In this document: in pieces, positions 32,870 to 45,900 of the stretch
Layout of the letters: the number at the start of each line of letters is the position of its first letter
Position numbering within the stretch: the first letter of the stretch is position 1
From: Phytophthora colocasiae
Lineage: Eukaryota > Oomycota > Peronosporomycetes > Peronosporales > Peronosporaceae
Assembly: GCA_018806915.1 (NCBI GenBank)
Contig: JAGKQI010000096.1
Span: 1,178,001 to 1,242,000 of the forward strand
Length of the DNA stretch: 64,000 nucleotides
Reading direction: 5' to 3'
The notes under the pieces: generated by a model
What the model saw: only the letters and a program-made list of their open reading frames with translations
Told to the model about the DNA's origin: nothing
Database searches by the model: none
Made by a program: the position numbers and the translations under genes

Positions 32870-33392
32870 AGCATTTTGCAAAGGTGCGACCAGGTTTGTG
32901 TAGGAGGTGTGGACGCTCTACCACCCGCATCTCGATGGGCTATCCGGTCTGGTAGTCAGTTTGGTACCGAATTGAACATTATCGCCACAGATGGATTGTG
33001 TAGTTAGTCTAATGGTGACTTTGGATTCGTAGGATAGATCAAACGGTGTCAACACTTGGACTGAGATATGTGGCAGTAGTCTATGGTGCCACCATCTGAA
33101 ACAGCCCAGCCTAATGCTTGGAAAACAGCGGGATGCTCGAGTCGCACTCTGCCATGCTGTTCGAACGGGATGTGAATCGATCATTTCGGCTCATGAAATA
33201 CGAAACTGCAACAGAGGAGCATCAAGCTAATTCAACGAACTTTGGTCACAGTGCCACCACATCTATTGACCTACAAACAGACTCGCTCGAGCTATCGATA
33301 CGACCGCAAAAATCAACACTCAAATCTCCTTCCTCATCTTCTGCACTGGATGGACCTTACAACCTGTGCATGTATCGACACGTACGGCACGA
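32870..33392. other. Gene-free spacer
   Basis: About 520 bp between genes D and E. Short open frames exist but none has recognisable features. Confidence 0.45.
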
Positions 33393-34649
33393 TCACAGTA
33401 AGGAGGCGCAGTCCTTCTTGCTCTTTTGAGTCTTTGTCCCTGAGGCGGGCGTTGGCGCTTCGGTCGGATCACTTTGCTCCGCTGACTCGGTTTGTTCCGC
33501 GGATTCGGTTGACAGCGTGTATTGATCCTCAGAAGCCTCGGTTTGATCCTCTTGGTCAGTGTTAGAATTATCAGTTTCTGGGGCTTCAGTATCAGGGGCT
33601 TCTGTGGCTGGTGATACCCTCGTCGGAGCGTCCGTCACAGGAGCCGCAGTCGGTGCCTTAGTCTCTGGGGCAGAAGTCGGAGCATCCGTGGCTGGTGCGT
33701 CCGTAACAGGTGCCTTGGTTTCGGGCGTCTTGGTGCTAGGAGCCTCCGTCTCACTCTGTGAAGTCGATCCAGATGACTTGTCTTCAACCGTCGACCTTGC
33801 AGAGCTTTCCGTAAAGCTGCTGCCAGTTCCTCCGCTGACGACGTGTTTAATGTAGTCGAGCACAAAGGACACTCGAGTGTACACTCCAGCGTTCGCTCCA
33901 CATTTCCCTCCCCAGCTCACAATACCGATCAGCTTGTCGTTTTCAATTAGCGGGCCACCCGAGTCTCCGTTGCAAGTGTCTTTGCCATCGCCTTCGCCCG
34001 CGCAGAGCATACCTTCAGTGATGCGGTCGCTATATTCCTTGTTGCACTCGGCGTTCGAGACGATTTTCACGTTGACCTCCTCCAACACGAGACTCTGAGA
34101 TCCGTTTTCAGTGAGACCCCATCCTCGAACAGTAGCAACCGTGCCAACTTCGTTGTCCGAACCATCAGCAGCGCATAGATCGATAGGGTTTGTCGTCACC
34201 TCCTTTTCAAGTTTAAGGACGCCAACATCGTACAGGTGCTCGGACTTGTTGTACATGGGGTGGCGATATCCTTCGATCACTTTAACCTGCTGTCCGTCTT
34301 CCGATCCGGATCCGAAAGCCGACCCGATCGAAGCGTAAATGGTGGTTTCATCCGTCTTGACACAGTGCGCAGCAGTCACCACGTACTGCGAAGCAATAAG
34401 AGTGCCGCCGCAGTAGGTGCTGGCATCCGCATCGTCCTCGCGCAGACTCACAATGTAAGGGTATTTAGATGCATCGGCCTCTGATCCTCCGTAGATGCGG
34501 TCCTCTTGGTTGACTGTCAGCCCGGTACTCTCCTCCGTTGTCGAGTCCACGGAAGCGTCATTGGTCTCGGAAAATGTGTACCCTTGTGTCAGGGTGGCTA
34601 CTAGCAACGAGGCGAGCACACCTGCACGAGCCATCGATGCAAACTGCAT
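33393..34649 (-). CDS. Trypsin-like serine protease with Thr/Ala/Pro/Glu-rich tail (cluster member E)
   Basis: 418 residues from the ATG at 34649, which opens MQFASMARAGVLASLLVATL, a signal peptide; an ATG at 34634 is also possible. The in-frame ATG at 34787 is upstream of the initiator-like element and would add an Arg-rich non-secretory leader, so it is rejected. The S1 domain begins EDR|IYGG; triad His95 (TAAHC), Asp141 (YDVGVLKL), Ser230 (NGDSGGP) and pocket Asp224 are intact: predicted trypsin specificity. The tail (about 305-418) consists of imperfect TKAPETDAPATDAP-type repeats, ending in a Lys/Asp stretch. It is the last of the five cluster genes. Confidence 0.92.
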   Translation of the reverse strand: MQFASMARAGVLASLLVATLTQGYTFSETNDASVDSTTEESTGLTVNQEDRIYGGSEADASKYPYIVSLREDDADASTYCGGTLIASQYVVTAAHCVKTDETTIYASIGSAFGSGSEDGQQVKVIEGYRHPMYNKSEHLYDVGVLKLEKEVTTNPIDLCAADGSDNEVGTVATVRGWGLTENGSQSLVLEEVNVKIVSNAECNKEYSDRITEGMLCAGEGDGKDTCNGDSGGPLIENDKLIGIVSWGGKCGANAGVYTRVSFVLDYIKHVVSGGTGSSFTESSARSTVEDKSSGSTSQSETEAPSTKTPETKAPVTDAPATDAPTSAPETKAPTAAPVTDAPTRVSPATEAPDTEAPETDNSNTDQEDQTEASEDQYTLSTESAEQTESAEQSDPTEAPTPASGTKTQKSKKDCASLL

Positions 34650-34688
34650 TGTATCACTTTGGTGTGAAGTCTCAGCTAGTCCCCTCTT

Positions 34689-34705
34689 GCAAACGGAAAG
34701 TGAGC
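34689..34705 (-). promoter_or_regulatory. Inr + flanking element, gene E
   Basis: Minus strand GCTCACTTTCCGTTTGC, the closest match in the cluster to the published oomycete initiator type (GCTCATT followed by a short spacer and a T-rich flank). About 40-55 bp from the ATG at 34649. Confidence 0.55.
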
Positions 34706-35251
34706 GTGGCCAGAGGCGACGGTACAACCAAAGTACCATTCCGGAAGGGAGAGAAGAGTACAGTGTAAAGCGATTGCCACCACGCACTCAACAGCTTTTT
34801 CACGGATATCCATGCCAGACAAGATGACTTGTAGGCGCATTTACAGCTGGCACACGTGTGGCCCTCTGCCTTGTATTACCGGTACACTGCGGCGCATGCC
34901 ACACGGCACTCAGGACTGAAAGTCGCCAGTCGCAGGTGTGGCATCGATCACCACCTGCACTGAAAAGGCGTTGTGGTAACTTACGCTGCTGCTATTGCCG
35001 CCCTGCATGGCATTGCATGTAGAGCCTCTACTAGAGGGTGCAAGGTGACACAGCTGCCAGGTTCTGTAGTAGCAGGCGGCCAAACAGTTTCCACTACACT
35101 GTACATGTATGGCCATGCTCGTCTTCGTTACCATCTACCACCGTGTGCATTAAACGATAAGTATACAAGTGTAAATAATATACACAGTATGTATACGCTG
35201 CGTGTAGGGTAATCATTTGAGGCTGTCAATCGGCTCATCATCACCTTAATC
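34706..35251. other. Gene-free spacer between divergent genes
   Basis: Between protease gene E (-) and the M3 oligopeptidase (+). One TACATGTA at 35102-35109. No gene is recognised. Confidence 0.45.
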
Positions 35252-37817
35252 ATGCTGCTTCGCTGTGCTCGCCCCCTTCGCGTGACGTCTGCCGGCTCTG
35301 CCTTCCGCCGCTCGGCGCTGTTTTGGCGCAGTTTTGCATCTGCGTCTGCGAATTCGCTGGAGGCGTGCGTGCGCGATCGCCAGCTGCCACCGTTCGAACG
35401 TCTCCAGCTGGATGAGATTGAGCCGGCGGTCACCAACGCCGCTGCCAACTACACCCGCGACCTACGCGATCTAGAGAAGAATCTCCGCGACGTCGGTAAG
35501 AATGTGCAGTTCGAAGATGTTGTAGACCCGCTGGAAGTGCAGGGCGACGCGCTGGGACGGATGTGGGGAATCGTGGGCCATTTGATGAGCGTGCACAACT
35601 CGGAGGAGCTACGGGCAGTGCACGACAAGCTGCAGCAGCTGGTGATCCAGACAGTCACGGAAGCTTCGCAGAGCAAGACGCTTTATGACGCGTATCTGGC
35701 GGTCCGTGAGAGCGACGAGTGGAGCAAACTCGAGCTGGCGCAGCAGCGCATCATCGAGCTCAGTCTGCGCAGTGCTACGCTCAGTGGAGTGGGTCTAGAA
35801 GGAGAAGAGAAGGAGAAGTTCAACATGCTTAAGCTGCGTGCTGCTGAGTTGGTAAGACTGTATTTTGCTTCTATTGTGGTGCTGGACCGGAGTCTCACTT
35901 TTGGTTGTTGACTATAGAGCACCAAGTTCTCATCTAATTTGCTGGACGCTACCAAGGCGTACTCAATCACAATCACTGATAAGAATGAGTTGGAAGGCCT
36001 CCCTCCCTCACTGTTGCAAATGCTCGCGCAGAGCGCCCGTGACGAGGGCCATTCGGATGCTTCACCTGAGAATGGACCGTGGCGTGTGACGCTGGACCCG
36101 CCGTCGTACGTGCAGTTCATGAAGTATTCGGCAAACAGGTCTCTGCGTGAAAATCTGTACCGCGCGTATGCGACCCGTGCAAGTGGCGAGTCTTTCGACA
36201 ACGAAGTTATTGTGAATGAATTACTCGAGATCCGCAAGCAGATTGCCCAGCTTCTTGGCTTCAACTCGTTTGCGGAAGTGAGCATATCCAAGAAAATGGC
36301 GCCAAGCGTGGAAGAAGTGGAAAAGATGCATCACGATCTGCGTGAAAAGTGTTTTGCCATGGCTCACGAAGAGGTAAACACTGTTGCAGAGTATGCGAAG
36401 CAGCACGGCCAACCTGAACCTCTGGCGCCCTGGGATCTTGGCTACTGGTACGTAGTTACAACACTCGTATCATCTCACTGTGTAGTTACTGATCTACATG
36501 TATGTTACCCACGCAATCTGCTAACAGGTCAGAAAAGCTGAAAGCGGAGAAATACTTGTTCACAGATGAAGAGATCAAACCCTACTTCCCGCTTGAGCGC
36601 GTACGTCTCTGATTTCTTTAGATATCAATTACCTTCGCTTGAGGTGTCTTTCATACTGCTAACACTGCTTACGTGTAGGTGCTGGATGGTCTGTTCTCGC
36701 TGACGTCACGGCTATTTGGCGTGGAGATCGAGGCCGCTGACGGCCAGGCTGAGGTCTGGAACTCGGATGTTCGTTTTTTCAACGTACGCAGCACTGAAGG
36801 AAACAAGGAGGTGATCGCCCGATTTTTCTTGGATCCCTACTCGCGCCCGAAGGAAAAGAACGGTGGCGCTTGGATGAACACCTGCGTGGACCGTAGCCGC
36901 CTGCTTGGCCCGGAGGAGCAAGGAGGCAAGCGCGTTCCTGTGGCCTACATCATCTGCAATCAGTCACCCCCAGTGGGCGAAACCCCAAGCCTTATGACGT
37001 TCCGCGAGGTGGAGACGATCTTCCACGAGTTCGGTCATGGACTGCAGCACATGCTGACGCAGATGGAATACGGTGACGTAGCGGGCATTAACGGCATCGA
37101 ATGGGATGCTGTCGAGATCCCGTCGCAAATGATGGAGAACTTCTGCTACGATAAAGGTCGGTGGTATTTGCTCATGTTCATATTATCAATGTCATCTCAC
37201 ATTGTTGCTGTATATACCTTTCAGACACCATCGCAGCTATCAGCGGACACTTCAAGACAGGAGAGCAACTTCCGGATGAGCTCTTCGAGAAACTCAAGGC
37301 AGCTCGTAACTACATGGTAGCCACTGTCATGTTGCGCCAATTGGGTTTTGGTGCGCTGGACATGTACCTGCACTCGCACTACACGCCGTCGCAGGAATCG
37401 TTGTTCGAGGTGCAGCAGCGTCTGCTGGGCAAGTACGCGGTGCTGAGTCCACTCGAGGAAGATAGATTCCTGTGCTCGTTTGCACACATCTTCGCAGGTG
37501 GCTATGCCGCCGGCTACTACAGGTACGTCCGCTAACAAGTGCAACGTGTCAACAGTGAACGAACGCACGACTAACCCTTGTGCTTGTTTATCTGCAGCTA
37601 CAAGTGGGCGGAAATCCTGTCGTGTGACGCGTACGGCGCTTTCGAGGAGGCTGCTAAGGATAGCCCCGAGGCAGAGGCGCGTGTCGGACGCAGGTTCCGA
37701 GACACGATCCTGGCTCGCGGCGGCGGCCAGCACCCGGAGCAGGTGTTCGAAGCCTTCCGCGGACGCAAACACTCCATAGTGCCGCTGCTCACACAGTACG
37801 GCTTGGCGGACAAGTAG
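35252..37817 (+). CDS. M3-family oligopeptidase (oligopeptidase A/thimet type), probably mitochondrial
   Basis: Six exons: 35252-35851, 35918-36447, 36528-36600, 36679-37156, 37225-37522, 37598-37817. The five introns are 66-80 bp with GT...AG ends. The total is 2199 nt, exactly 733 codons, 732 residues, with no internal stop. The metalloprotease motif FHEFGHG (HExxH zinc site, about base 37020-37045) and downstream Glu-containing helix ([18 protein letters not shown]) are typical of M3A enzymes that degrade short peptides, including cleaved presequences in organelles. The N-terminus ([11 protein letters not shown]...[15 protein letters not shown]) is Arg/Ser rich and lacks acidic residues, as in mitochondrial targeting peptides. 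The 3' end of the gene is only 136 bp from the Helitron array, so its terminator or 3' UTR could be affected. Confidence 0.93.
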
Positions 37818-37953
37818 ACACGTTGTAAGCACAACCATAATCTTTGCAGCGGTACTGTAATTGAAAGCGAGGCAAACAGTTCGCTGCATACATGACCTCT
37901 ACGACGCTTTTAATACCGTTTGCTGCGAACTCTTGCTCCCTCATGAGTTATGA

Positions 37954-37985
37954 CTAGCCGAGTGCCGCCCGCTTTTGCGGGCGGT
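37954..37985 (-). terminator. Helitron 3' terminal hairpin and CTAG
   Basis: Plus strand CTAGCCGAGTG followed by CCGCCCGC-TTTT-GCGGGCGG: an 8-bp stem with 4-nt loop, 7 nt from the CTAG end on the transposon strand. It is the signal that stops rolling-circle transfer in Helitrons. Confidence 0.85.
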
Positions 37986-38450
37986 TTGTATGTGTTTGGT
38001 TGAAACCCGTGGGGCTCACTGTTCCAGTTCGCCCCACTACTCACCACCGGCGCCACACCTTCGGCGCGCGCCAGTTGGCCGAGGTGCTACCTTCGCTTCG
38101 CTCGGTAGGATGTATTTTAGCCAATCACCGGTCTGTAAAGCGGGGCAGCTCAGCATTTTAATCGTACTTAGCTTACTTTTGTCTAATTAAATATTTTGTG
38201 GCCGGGTGTGCGGACCAATCAGAGGCCATTGAGAGGGTTATCATTAGTGGGCTATATTTGTAATTTTGGCATTCCTGAGAGCAGTCTAGAACATAGGGAT
38301 AGGCTACACCATGGGAAAATACAGTATAGAATACGTACATGTTTAAAAATGAGAGACAGGTAGCTACGCAGGTTTATGCGCTACGACGTTGAACACACAC
38401 ACAACGGACACACAGACACACAGACACGGCACTAGCCTAGAGGGCAGAGA
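37954..38450 (-). mobile_element. Helitron array unit 1 (497 bp)
   Basis: Non-autonomous, one 3' module. It is the 3'-most unit of the array, and its CTAG abuts host sequence. 5' end type GGGC. Confidence 0.88.
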
Positions 38451-39102
38451 CTAGCCGAGTGCCGCCCGCTTTTGCGGGCGGTTTGTATGTGTTTGGTTGA
38501 AACCCGTGAGGCTCACTGTTCCAGTTCGCCCCACTACTCACCATCGGGGCCACACCTTCGGCGCGCGCCAGTTGACCGAGGTGCTACCTTCGCTTCGCTC
38601 GGTAGGATGTATTTTAGCCGAGTGCCGCCCGCTTTTGCGGGCGGTTTGTATGTGTTTGGTTGAAACCCGTGGGGCTCACTGTTCCAGTTCGCCCCACTAC
38701 TCACCATCGGCGCCACACCTTCGGCGCGCGCCAGTTGGCCAAGGTGCTACCTTCGCTTCGCTCGGTAGGATGCATTTTAGCCAATCACCGGTCTGTAAAG
38801 CGGGGCAGCTCAGCATTTTAATCGTACTTAGCTTACTTTTGTCCAATTAAATATTTTGTGGCCGGGTGTGCGGACCAATCAGAGGCCATTGAGAGGGTTA
38901 TCATTAGTGGGCTATATTTGTAATTTTGGCATTCCTGAGAGCAGTCTAGAACATAGGGATAGGCTACACCATGGGAAAATACAGTATAGAATACGTACAT
39001 GTACAAAATGGAGAGACAGGTAGCTACGCAGGTTTATGCGCTAAGACGTTGAACAGACACACAACGGACACACAGACACGGCACTAGCCTAGAGGGTAGA
39101 GA
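38451..39102 (-). mobile_element. Helitron array unit 2 (652 bp)
   Basis: Non-autonomous, two tandem 3' modules; the second begins at TAGCCGAG 38615. 5' end type GGGT. Confidence 0.88.
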
Positions 39103-39984
39103 CTAGCCGAGTGCCGCCCGCTTTTGCGGGCGGTTTGTATGTGTTTGGTTGAAACCCGTGGGGCTCACTGTTCCAGTTCGCCCCACTACTCACCATCGGC
39201 GCCACACCTTCGGCGCGCGCCAGTTGGCCGAGGTGCTACCTTCGCTTCGCTCGGTAGGATGTATTTTAGCCAATCACCAGTGGGGGCTGCGAGCTCGCGA
39301 GCTCGCAGCTACTATTTCGTACTTATCGAAGCAATTTTAGCCGAGTGCCGCCCGCTTTTGCGGGCGGTTTGTATGTGTTTGGGTGAAGCCCGTGGTGCTC
39401 ACTGTTCCAGTTCGCCCCACTACTCACCATCGGCGCCACACCTTCGGCGCGCGCCAGTTGACCGAGGTGCTACCTTCGCTTCGCTCGGTAGGATGTATTT
39501 TAGCCGAGTGCCGCCCGCTTTTGCGGGCGGTTTATATGTGTTTGGTTGAAACCCGTGGGGCTCACTGTTCCAGTTCGCCCCACTACTCACCATCGGCGCC
39601 ACACCTTCGGCGCGCGCCGGTTGGCCGAGGTACCTTCGCTTCGCTCGGTAGGATGCATTTTAGCCAATCACCGGTCTGTAAAGCGGGGCAGCTCAGCATT
39701 TTAATCGTACTTAGCTTCATTTTGTCCAATGAAAATTTTGTGGCCGAGTGTGCGGACCAATCAGAGGCCATTGAGAGGGTTATCATTAGTGGGCTATATT
39801 TGTAATTTTGGCATTCCTGAGAGCAGTCTAGAACATAGGGATAGGCTACACCATGGGAAAATACAGTATAGAATACGTACATGTACACAATGGAGAGACA
39901 GGTAGCTACGCAGGTTTATGCGCTAAGACGTTGAACACACACACAACGGACACACAGACGCCGCACTAGCCTAGAGAGTAGAGA
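39103..39984 (-). mobile_element. Helitron array unit 3 (882 bp)
   Basis: Non-autonomous, three 3' modules (extra starts at 39338 and 39501) and one perfect 22-bp palindrome at 39287-39308. 5' end type GAGT. Confidence 0.88.
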
Positions 39985-42900
39985 CTAGCCGAGTGCCGCC
40001 CGCTTTGCGGGCGGTGTGTATGTGTTAGGTCCCAACCCGTAGTGCTCGCTGTTCCAGCTCGCCCTACTACTCTGTAGCCCCTGCCCTCGCTTCGCTCGGA
40101 GGGGACAAAACATACACAGTGTTTCATATGCACAGTGAACATGTATTTGTTGTTATGAAAAATGCAGTGATCTCCTTCTTCCTCTTGCTTACATCTCGAA
40201 TATCTGTCGGTAAACAATATTCTGTGTGTACACTCCATCGGCGTCCACCTGGTCAGGATACTCGATCATCACCTTGAGTCTCGACCGCGCTGTCACTCTC
40301 GATAACGCCACGTACAGCTGTCCGTGTGAGAAGCAAGGAGTCGCCAAGTATAGTCCGAGATTTTGTACCGTTTGTCCTTGGGCCTTGTTGATTGTCATCG
40401 CAAACGCTGGTTGCACTGGGAACTGCTTACGACGTAGACGGAAGGGAACTCACGCGTGTCCCCGTCACTGAGGAACACAATCCGCGGAATGAACACATGC
40501 TGGCCGTGGCGTTCCCTGTCATGATGGTCGCATGGATCACGTGGGGTTTCAGCTCCACAACACGGAGGCGCGTTCCGTTGCACAGTCCAAGATTGGGATT
40601 CAGGTTGCGCATCATCATGATCAGCGCACCCTTCTTCAGAGTTAGTTTGTGCGGCGGGATTCCGTTCATATTCACTGAATGCAGGAGTTCAGGCTCAAAG
40701 TAATCAGCGTCACCGTCATTATCCACTGAATCGTTGGACAAATACTCCTGGGCGTCACCTTCCAGCTTCTGAGAAACAGCTTCGTTGATACGCTGCACGA
40801 TCATGTTCGTAGTCGTCAATATCGTTCGGTTGGCAAAATACTCATCCGTGGCGATCTCAGGGTTATTAATGTCTGCATACATCTCGTCAATGATGCGTCG
40901 CATGCCTCTGGGAGTGGTGCCAGGCCGAACCTCTTCATCTTCTTCTTCCGGCTCTTCCTCCGGTTCGCTCTCAATCAACATGTCGTTCGGGATCTTGATG
41001 AAATCTGGTCCAAGTCCAGCATTCACTTGGTGCCTTCCTTCGCCCACTTGAAGGAGAAACTCAGAGAATGCTGCCAGTTCTTCCGCTGTCGTTTCATTCG
41101 CAGCCGACCTCACACGCATGTTCTCCGTAAGATGAACTTGTTCGAATTTGCTCCACAACTCCGAAGACTTTAGACACGCGTCGATGGTATCCGCAGGCGT
41201 TCCCTGCAGTACCACCGGTAGAATTTGTCTGAAATCTCCTGAAAGGACGACCACTTTCCCGCCAAATGGTTCATCGAGGTCCAAGATATCCAGTAGCGAA
41301 CGGTCCACAGCCTCAAAAGCGTGACGATGGGCCATCGGAGCTTCGTCCCAGATAATTAAACTGGCCATCTTGATAAGTTCCTTCAGGGCGGAGTTCTTAT
41401 TGATCGCACACGTAGACTCCGCATTCAGCTTTAGCGGGATTCGAAACGTAGAATGTGCAGTGCGACCACCCATTAGTAGAAGTGCGGCAATTCCACTCGA
41501 AGCTACCGCAATGGCAATTTTCCCAGACAAACGAACTTTTGCCAGGATGTGCTTGAGCAAGGTTGATTTTCCAGTACCACCAGGTCCATCCAGAAAAAAT
41601 AACTTGTTGCCTTCTGAAGATCCGTCGACAGCCGCCATGACTTTCGCGTAGATAGCTTGTTGACCTTCATTAAGTCCATCCTCATGCTCCACAATTTCTT
41701 GAAGCATGTGATAGTCATACGCCATGGTCTCGCGGTCAATCAAACTGTTGTTGGTCTGGAGTGCGTCTCGAAGAAGCAGATCAGGGAAATCGGCAAGTTG
41801 TGGAAGGTCAAACTCATGTACCGCTTTCCCACTCACTTGAAGCAACTCGTTCAGACTCTTGAGCGTGTTAAACATCACCACGTCGTCCCTCGCCTGGCCT
41901 TCCATGGCGCGGAATCGACGGTGGAAATCCTCAGACAATGCTCCGTAGTAATTATCCCATAGCTGACGCACCTGCCCAACCTGAGAGTATACTAACATCG
42001 TAGCAAATAGCTGACGCAGTTGATACGCCATCTGGAACGTCGCGGCTTCCTCCATACAGGCTGCCCACTCCCCATCATTCTCGAGATATCCTAGACGTAA
42101 CGCGGCATCCTTATACGATCCACATACGACGTTATCCACAGTCCGGATATCCTGGAAAGAAGTAGGTCCTTTGCGATGGCATAGCAAGACGCGTAAGTAG
42201 AACCTCTCCTCATCTCGCGGAGACACGTGAATCATTCGTCCTAGTGCAGCTTGATACTTTTTGCGGCGGACCCATATCTTGTGTTTGTCCCATCTAAAGT
42301 ACTTCGGCACATCCTGATACACAATTGTCTTAGCTACCTGGTCTTCGGGCGCTCTACTCGCACATATGTCGAAGAAGGCAGTAAGCTTCGTGCGCTCACT
42401 ACGATCCATGACGCGTTCCGGATCTTCGGTCTCGCGGAATACCACCATCTGCTCACCTTCGAGGTGTACCGTGAGCTGGAAAACCGCATGGGACTTCCCT
42501 TGCACTACGTGCCCGAGGAGACGCATACACGCCTCAATGGGAGAGATGTACCTCGCGCTTAAGTATCGGATGATCTCGTTGGGTTCCCGTCTGTCGATAT
42601 TACCTTCGTCTTGCACCGTCTCCACTGTAATCACAGCTCTGTCGGATCCCTTGTACACGTACTTGTAGAGATACTTCACCACTGACAGTGCTGTGCAGAT
42701 TTCAATGTTGATGTGGCAGTTGTACTTGTATGAAAAGTATGGGTTGTATGGCACCACCCACTGATTCAGCGTAGCATTGTCGTACCGTCTTCCATTGAAT
42801 GTAAAAAATCCTTCCGATCGTCGTCGGCGCCTGTACTGCGGGAAACCGTCTTCGCTCACCCGCGTTGTCTCCACGAACGGTTTCGGGTAGCCTTTTGTAC

Positions 42901-45900
42901 ACTTGCCATCCTTCATACAGACACACGATGGATTCGCCGCGCCACAGGGCCCGTGCATCATATTCGTCGCGACCGTTTTCATAAAGGCCGGGGTTGGTGT
43001 CAGGATCCGGTACTTCCGCCGACACAATCTTGTCAATAATCTGCCTCGTGCGTGGCTTGTCCTCGTCCGCCAAGATGACAATGATGTGCGCATGAGGAAG
43101 TCCACGCTTTTGAAACTCCACCACGTAAATCCGAGCGGAAACCCGCCCAAGCACACCCTCGTCTAAGTCTTTTAAATGAGCAGCCAGCTTTTGCTGCCAT
43201 ACTCTCGCGACGATGTCTGGGCGGTCTTGGGCGCTCTGGGTAGGATCGCGAATCTGCTCTTGGATCTCTTCCCACTTTGGATTGCAAGTCATCGTGTCGA
43301 AGATATCTGGCTTGCCGTACTCCCTAACGATTGCCATCGAGTCTTGGTACGATTGGTACATCTGACGCGGGCTCCCTGAGTGAGAAGACGGTAAGATTAT
43401 CTTTTTCCCAACCTGATTGAGGAAGTGCCTGTTTCGGGCTCGGTCGGGGTGAGCCAGCTCTCTAGTGTCACGATCATATTCCGCCAGAAGTCCTTCGCCA
43501 TCGCCCAGGATAGTCCTAGCCTCTTCCATAGCTTCGCTCAGGTACGCATCTCGCAGTCCATTGTACTGGTAAGCACGGATCTCCTTCTGGTGAGTTGCTA
43601 TCCAGCGAAGTTCTTCTTGCTCGCATTTGGCTCTCTGGTCCACACAATACTGTTGGAAAAGGCGGCCCCCTTTATGTAGAGCTGATCGGTCATCGTCCTT
43701 TTGGAAGAGTCGATACGCGACGTGCTCACGTAGAGCCATAACGCGTTTGTTCCTGCGCACCACATCACCTTCGTACGTATCCGTATACGTCCACCCCAGT
43801 TCTCCATACGGAAGAAGTAGCGGGTACTGAAGGGGGTCGTAGTTGGCGTTTGTTTCCCAGAGACGCATGAGATTTCTGTCTTTTGTATATACCAAGAGAT
43901 CGCGAGGCTGTGCGAGGTTGCCGTCTTCAATCATAGTGACGGCCACTTCAGAAACCGTCGGCAGATTTTCCGTTCGAGGTCTCGAAGGATTGTTTCTCAG
44001 ACGGAACACCAAGTCGATTGGCTGCTGCATATCGGCTTTGACGCACCATTTCGCCAAACGTGAGAAACTGCTGAGCGAACGGGTTGTACCTTTGCATCAC
44101 CCGCTCGATGTCTAACAAAGCCACAGGGTCCAGGTCTGCGAAAATCCCCATACGTCTCTCAGCTCGGCGCTCCATGTCCGGATCGACGATATATATCTGC
44201 GCAAACTTGGGCTGAGTCCTTTGGCCAGTTCGACGATCAATGTATGGCAACAAAGAACCCATGTAGTGGCCCATAGCACCTTGAATTCGGTAAGAGTATA
44301 CGCCACGTTCACCCGCGACGCTGTTGTCCTGGTTGACGTTCTGAAACCTACCCGTGGTCGGGTTTGAAGCACCGATAGACGTAAAGGCAAACGCCTGGTT
44401 GTACGCCCGTATCTGCTTTCGAAAATTGGGGTCTCCGTAAAGCTGGAGAAGTTCGTCTGGAGCTGGGGCCAGAGGTGGTAGTCTGACTTTCCCCTCAAAA
44501 CAGCAGGCAGACTCGCTTTCACCAGGCCACTTCCACGCGTTACAGTGACCGCACACCGTAGTGGGAGGCAGCCGGTGGCGTCTGGTGTCTTCATCAACAT
44601 CTGGACCTGTGACCATCGACGGGCGGAAATCTTCATGGTTTGCAAGTGCTTTTCGATGGCGAGTGATACGTCGACGTTCTCGAACACGCTCGCGCTCCTC
44701 TTCGCGCTCTTCCTCCGTTTGTAACGCCCTTCTAATGGCGTGACGCTCTCGGTCCCGTTCTCGCTCTGCCGCACGCTGCTCCTCGTCCTGTTGCTCTCTA
44801 GCAAACGATTGCCGCTCTCTGTTGCTCTCCCGCTCAACATCACGCTCCTCTGGGGTCTGGTGCTCCCTTGAACTTGCGCGACGTTGCCTGTCAAGTTCAC
44901 GCTCTGCCGCACGCTCCTCATCCGTCTGACGTCGATTTTGCTGTCCAAGTCGGTTTCTTTCGCGATCTGCTACCATTTGTTCAGCACTTCGTTGAGCTCT
45001 CCGTTGCCGCTGGCGTTCGGCATCCCGTTGCCGCGTACGTTCGCGTTGGGAAGAGCTCATGTTTGCCCGCCGCAGCCTGGCTCTCTCTGCGTCACTCATC
45101 CTAAGCGCCGCAGCACTGAATGGATTCGTAGTGGGGGCCATGGTTGTTCCTGTCGGAGGAACCACCGGTGCATCTACAGGGGCTACAATGGGGTCGCCTG
45201 AAACCGAAACGTTGTTTACCTGCTGACTGAGTAGTTCCAATTCTCGCGAAGCCCTCGAAAAACGGTTGCGTGCCTGCTTCCTTCTGTTGATCCGTCGTCG
45301 CTTTGCAGTAGGCGATTCATCCTCTGCTGGAGTTGCGTTCACGCGCTCCGCTTCGTCTAAACGATGCTGCAGCTGTCCTCGACGGTCGTCTCTACACAGT
45401 AGACTGTTAGAAGACTTCCAACAGCACGAAACATTAATTTTACGTACCTATCCCGCTTCGTGCCGACCCTGACCGGAGCCATACTTCCCTCGCAAAAAAG
45501 CACAAAGGAAGCAGCGTTAGACAACGGTCTAACACTGAATAATTGTATTTTAACTGTAAACTAATTCTTGATAGGTGAATGGGAACATGCAGCGCATGCC
45601 GTTCTGCCCCTGACACGGTAAGCAGCATGAAATGTCTCCATAACATGTGCCGGTCTCACACACGACCACTGGCCCAAGGCTGAGGTGGGTGGCCCGGCCA
45701 AGCCGGCTTTTATCGCCACATGGATCCACCCCAGGACCCCGGATTGGTATGAGGCTTCCCATGCCGCTGGCGGGCGAACATGGGCGTCTCAGGGTCGGGG
45801 CTCCGAAGAGCAATAGAGAGGCAGAACTGAGACAGGAACGGCGAAGGGTGGCCAGCTGCAACCTTTTTATCCCAAAAAATGGGAAGGTCATGGATTTGGG

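Noticed and set aside
34650..34787. Upstream extension of protease E to an ATG at 34787
   Set aside because: It includes the promoter element and puts the signal peptide in the middle of the protein.
44112..44948. Minus-strand 278-codon open frame in unit 4 (same in unit 5 at 50725-51561)
   Set aside because: Shadow frame of the Arg/Glu-rich N-terminal part of RepHel, open because of the repetitive codon composition.
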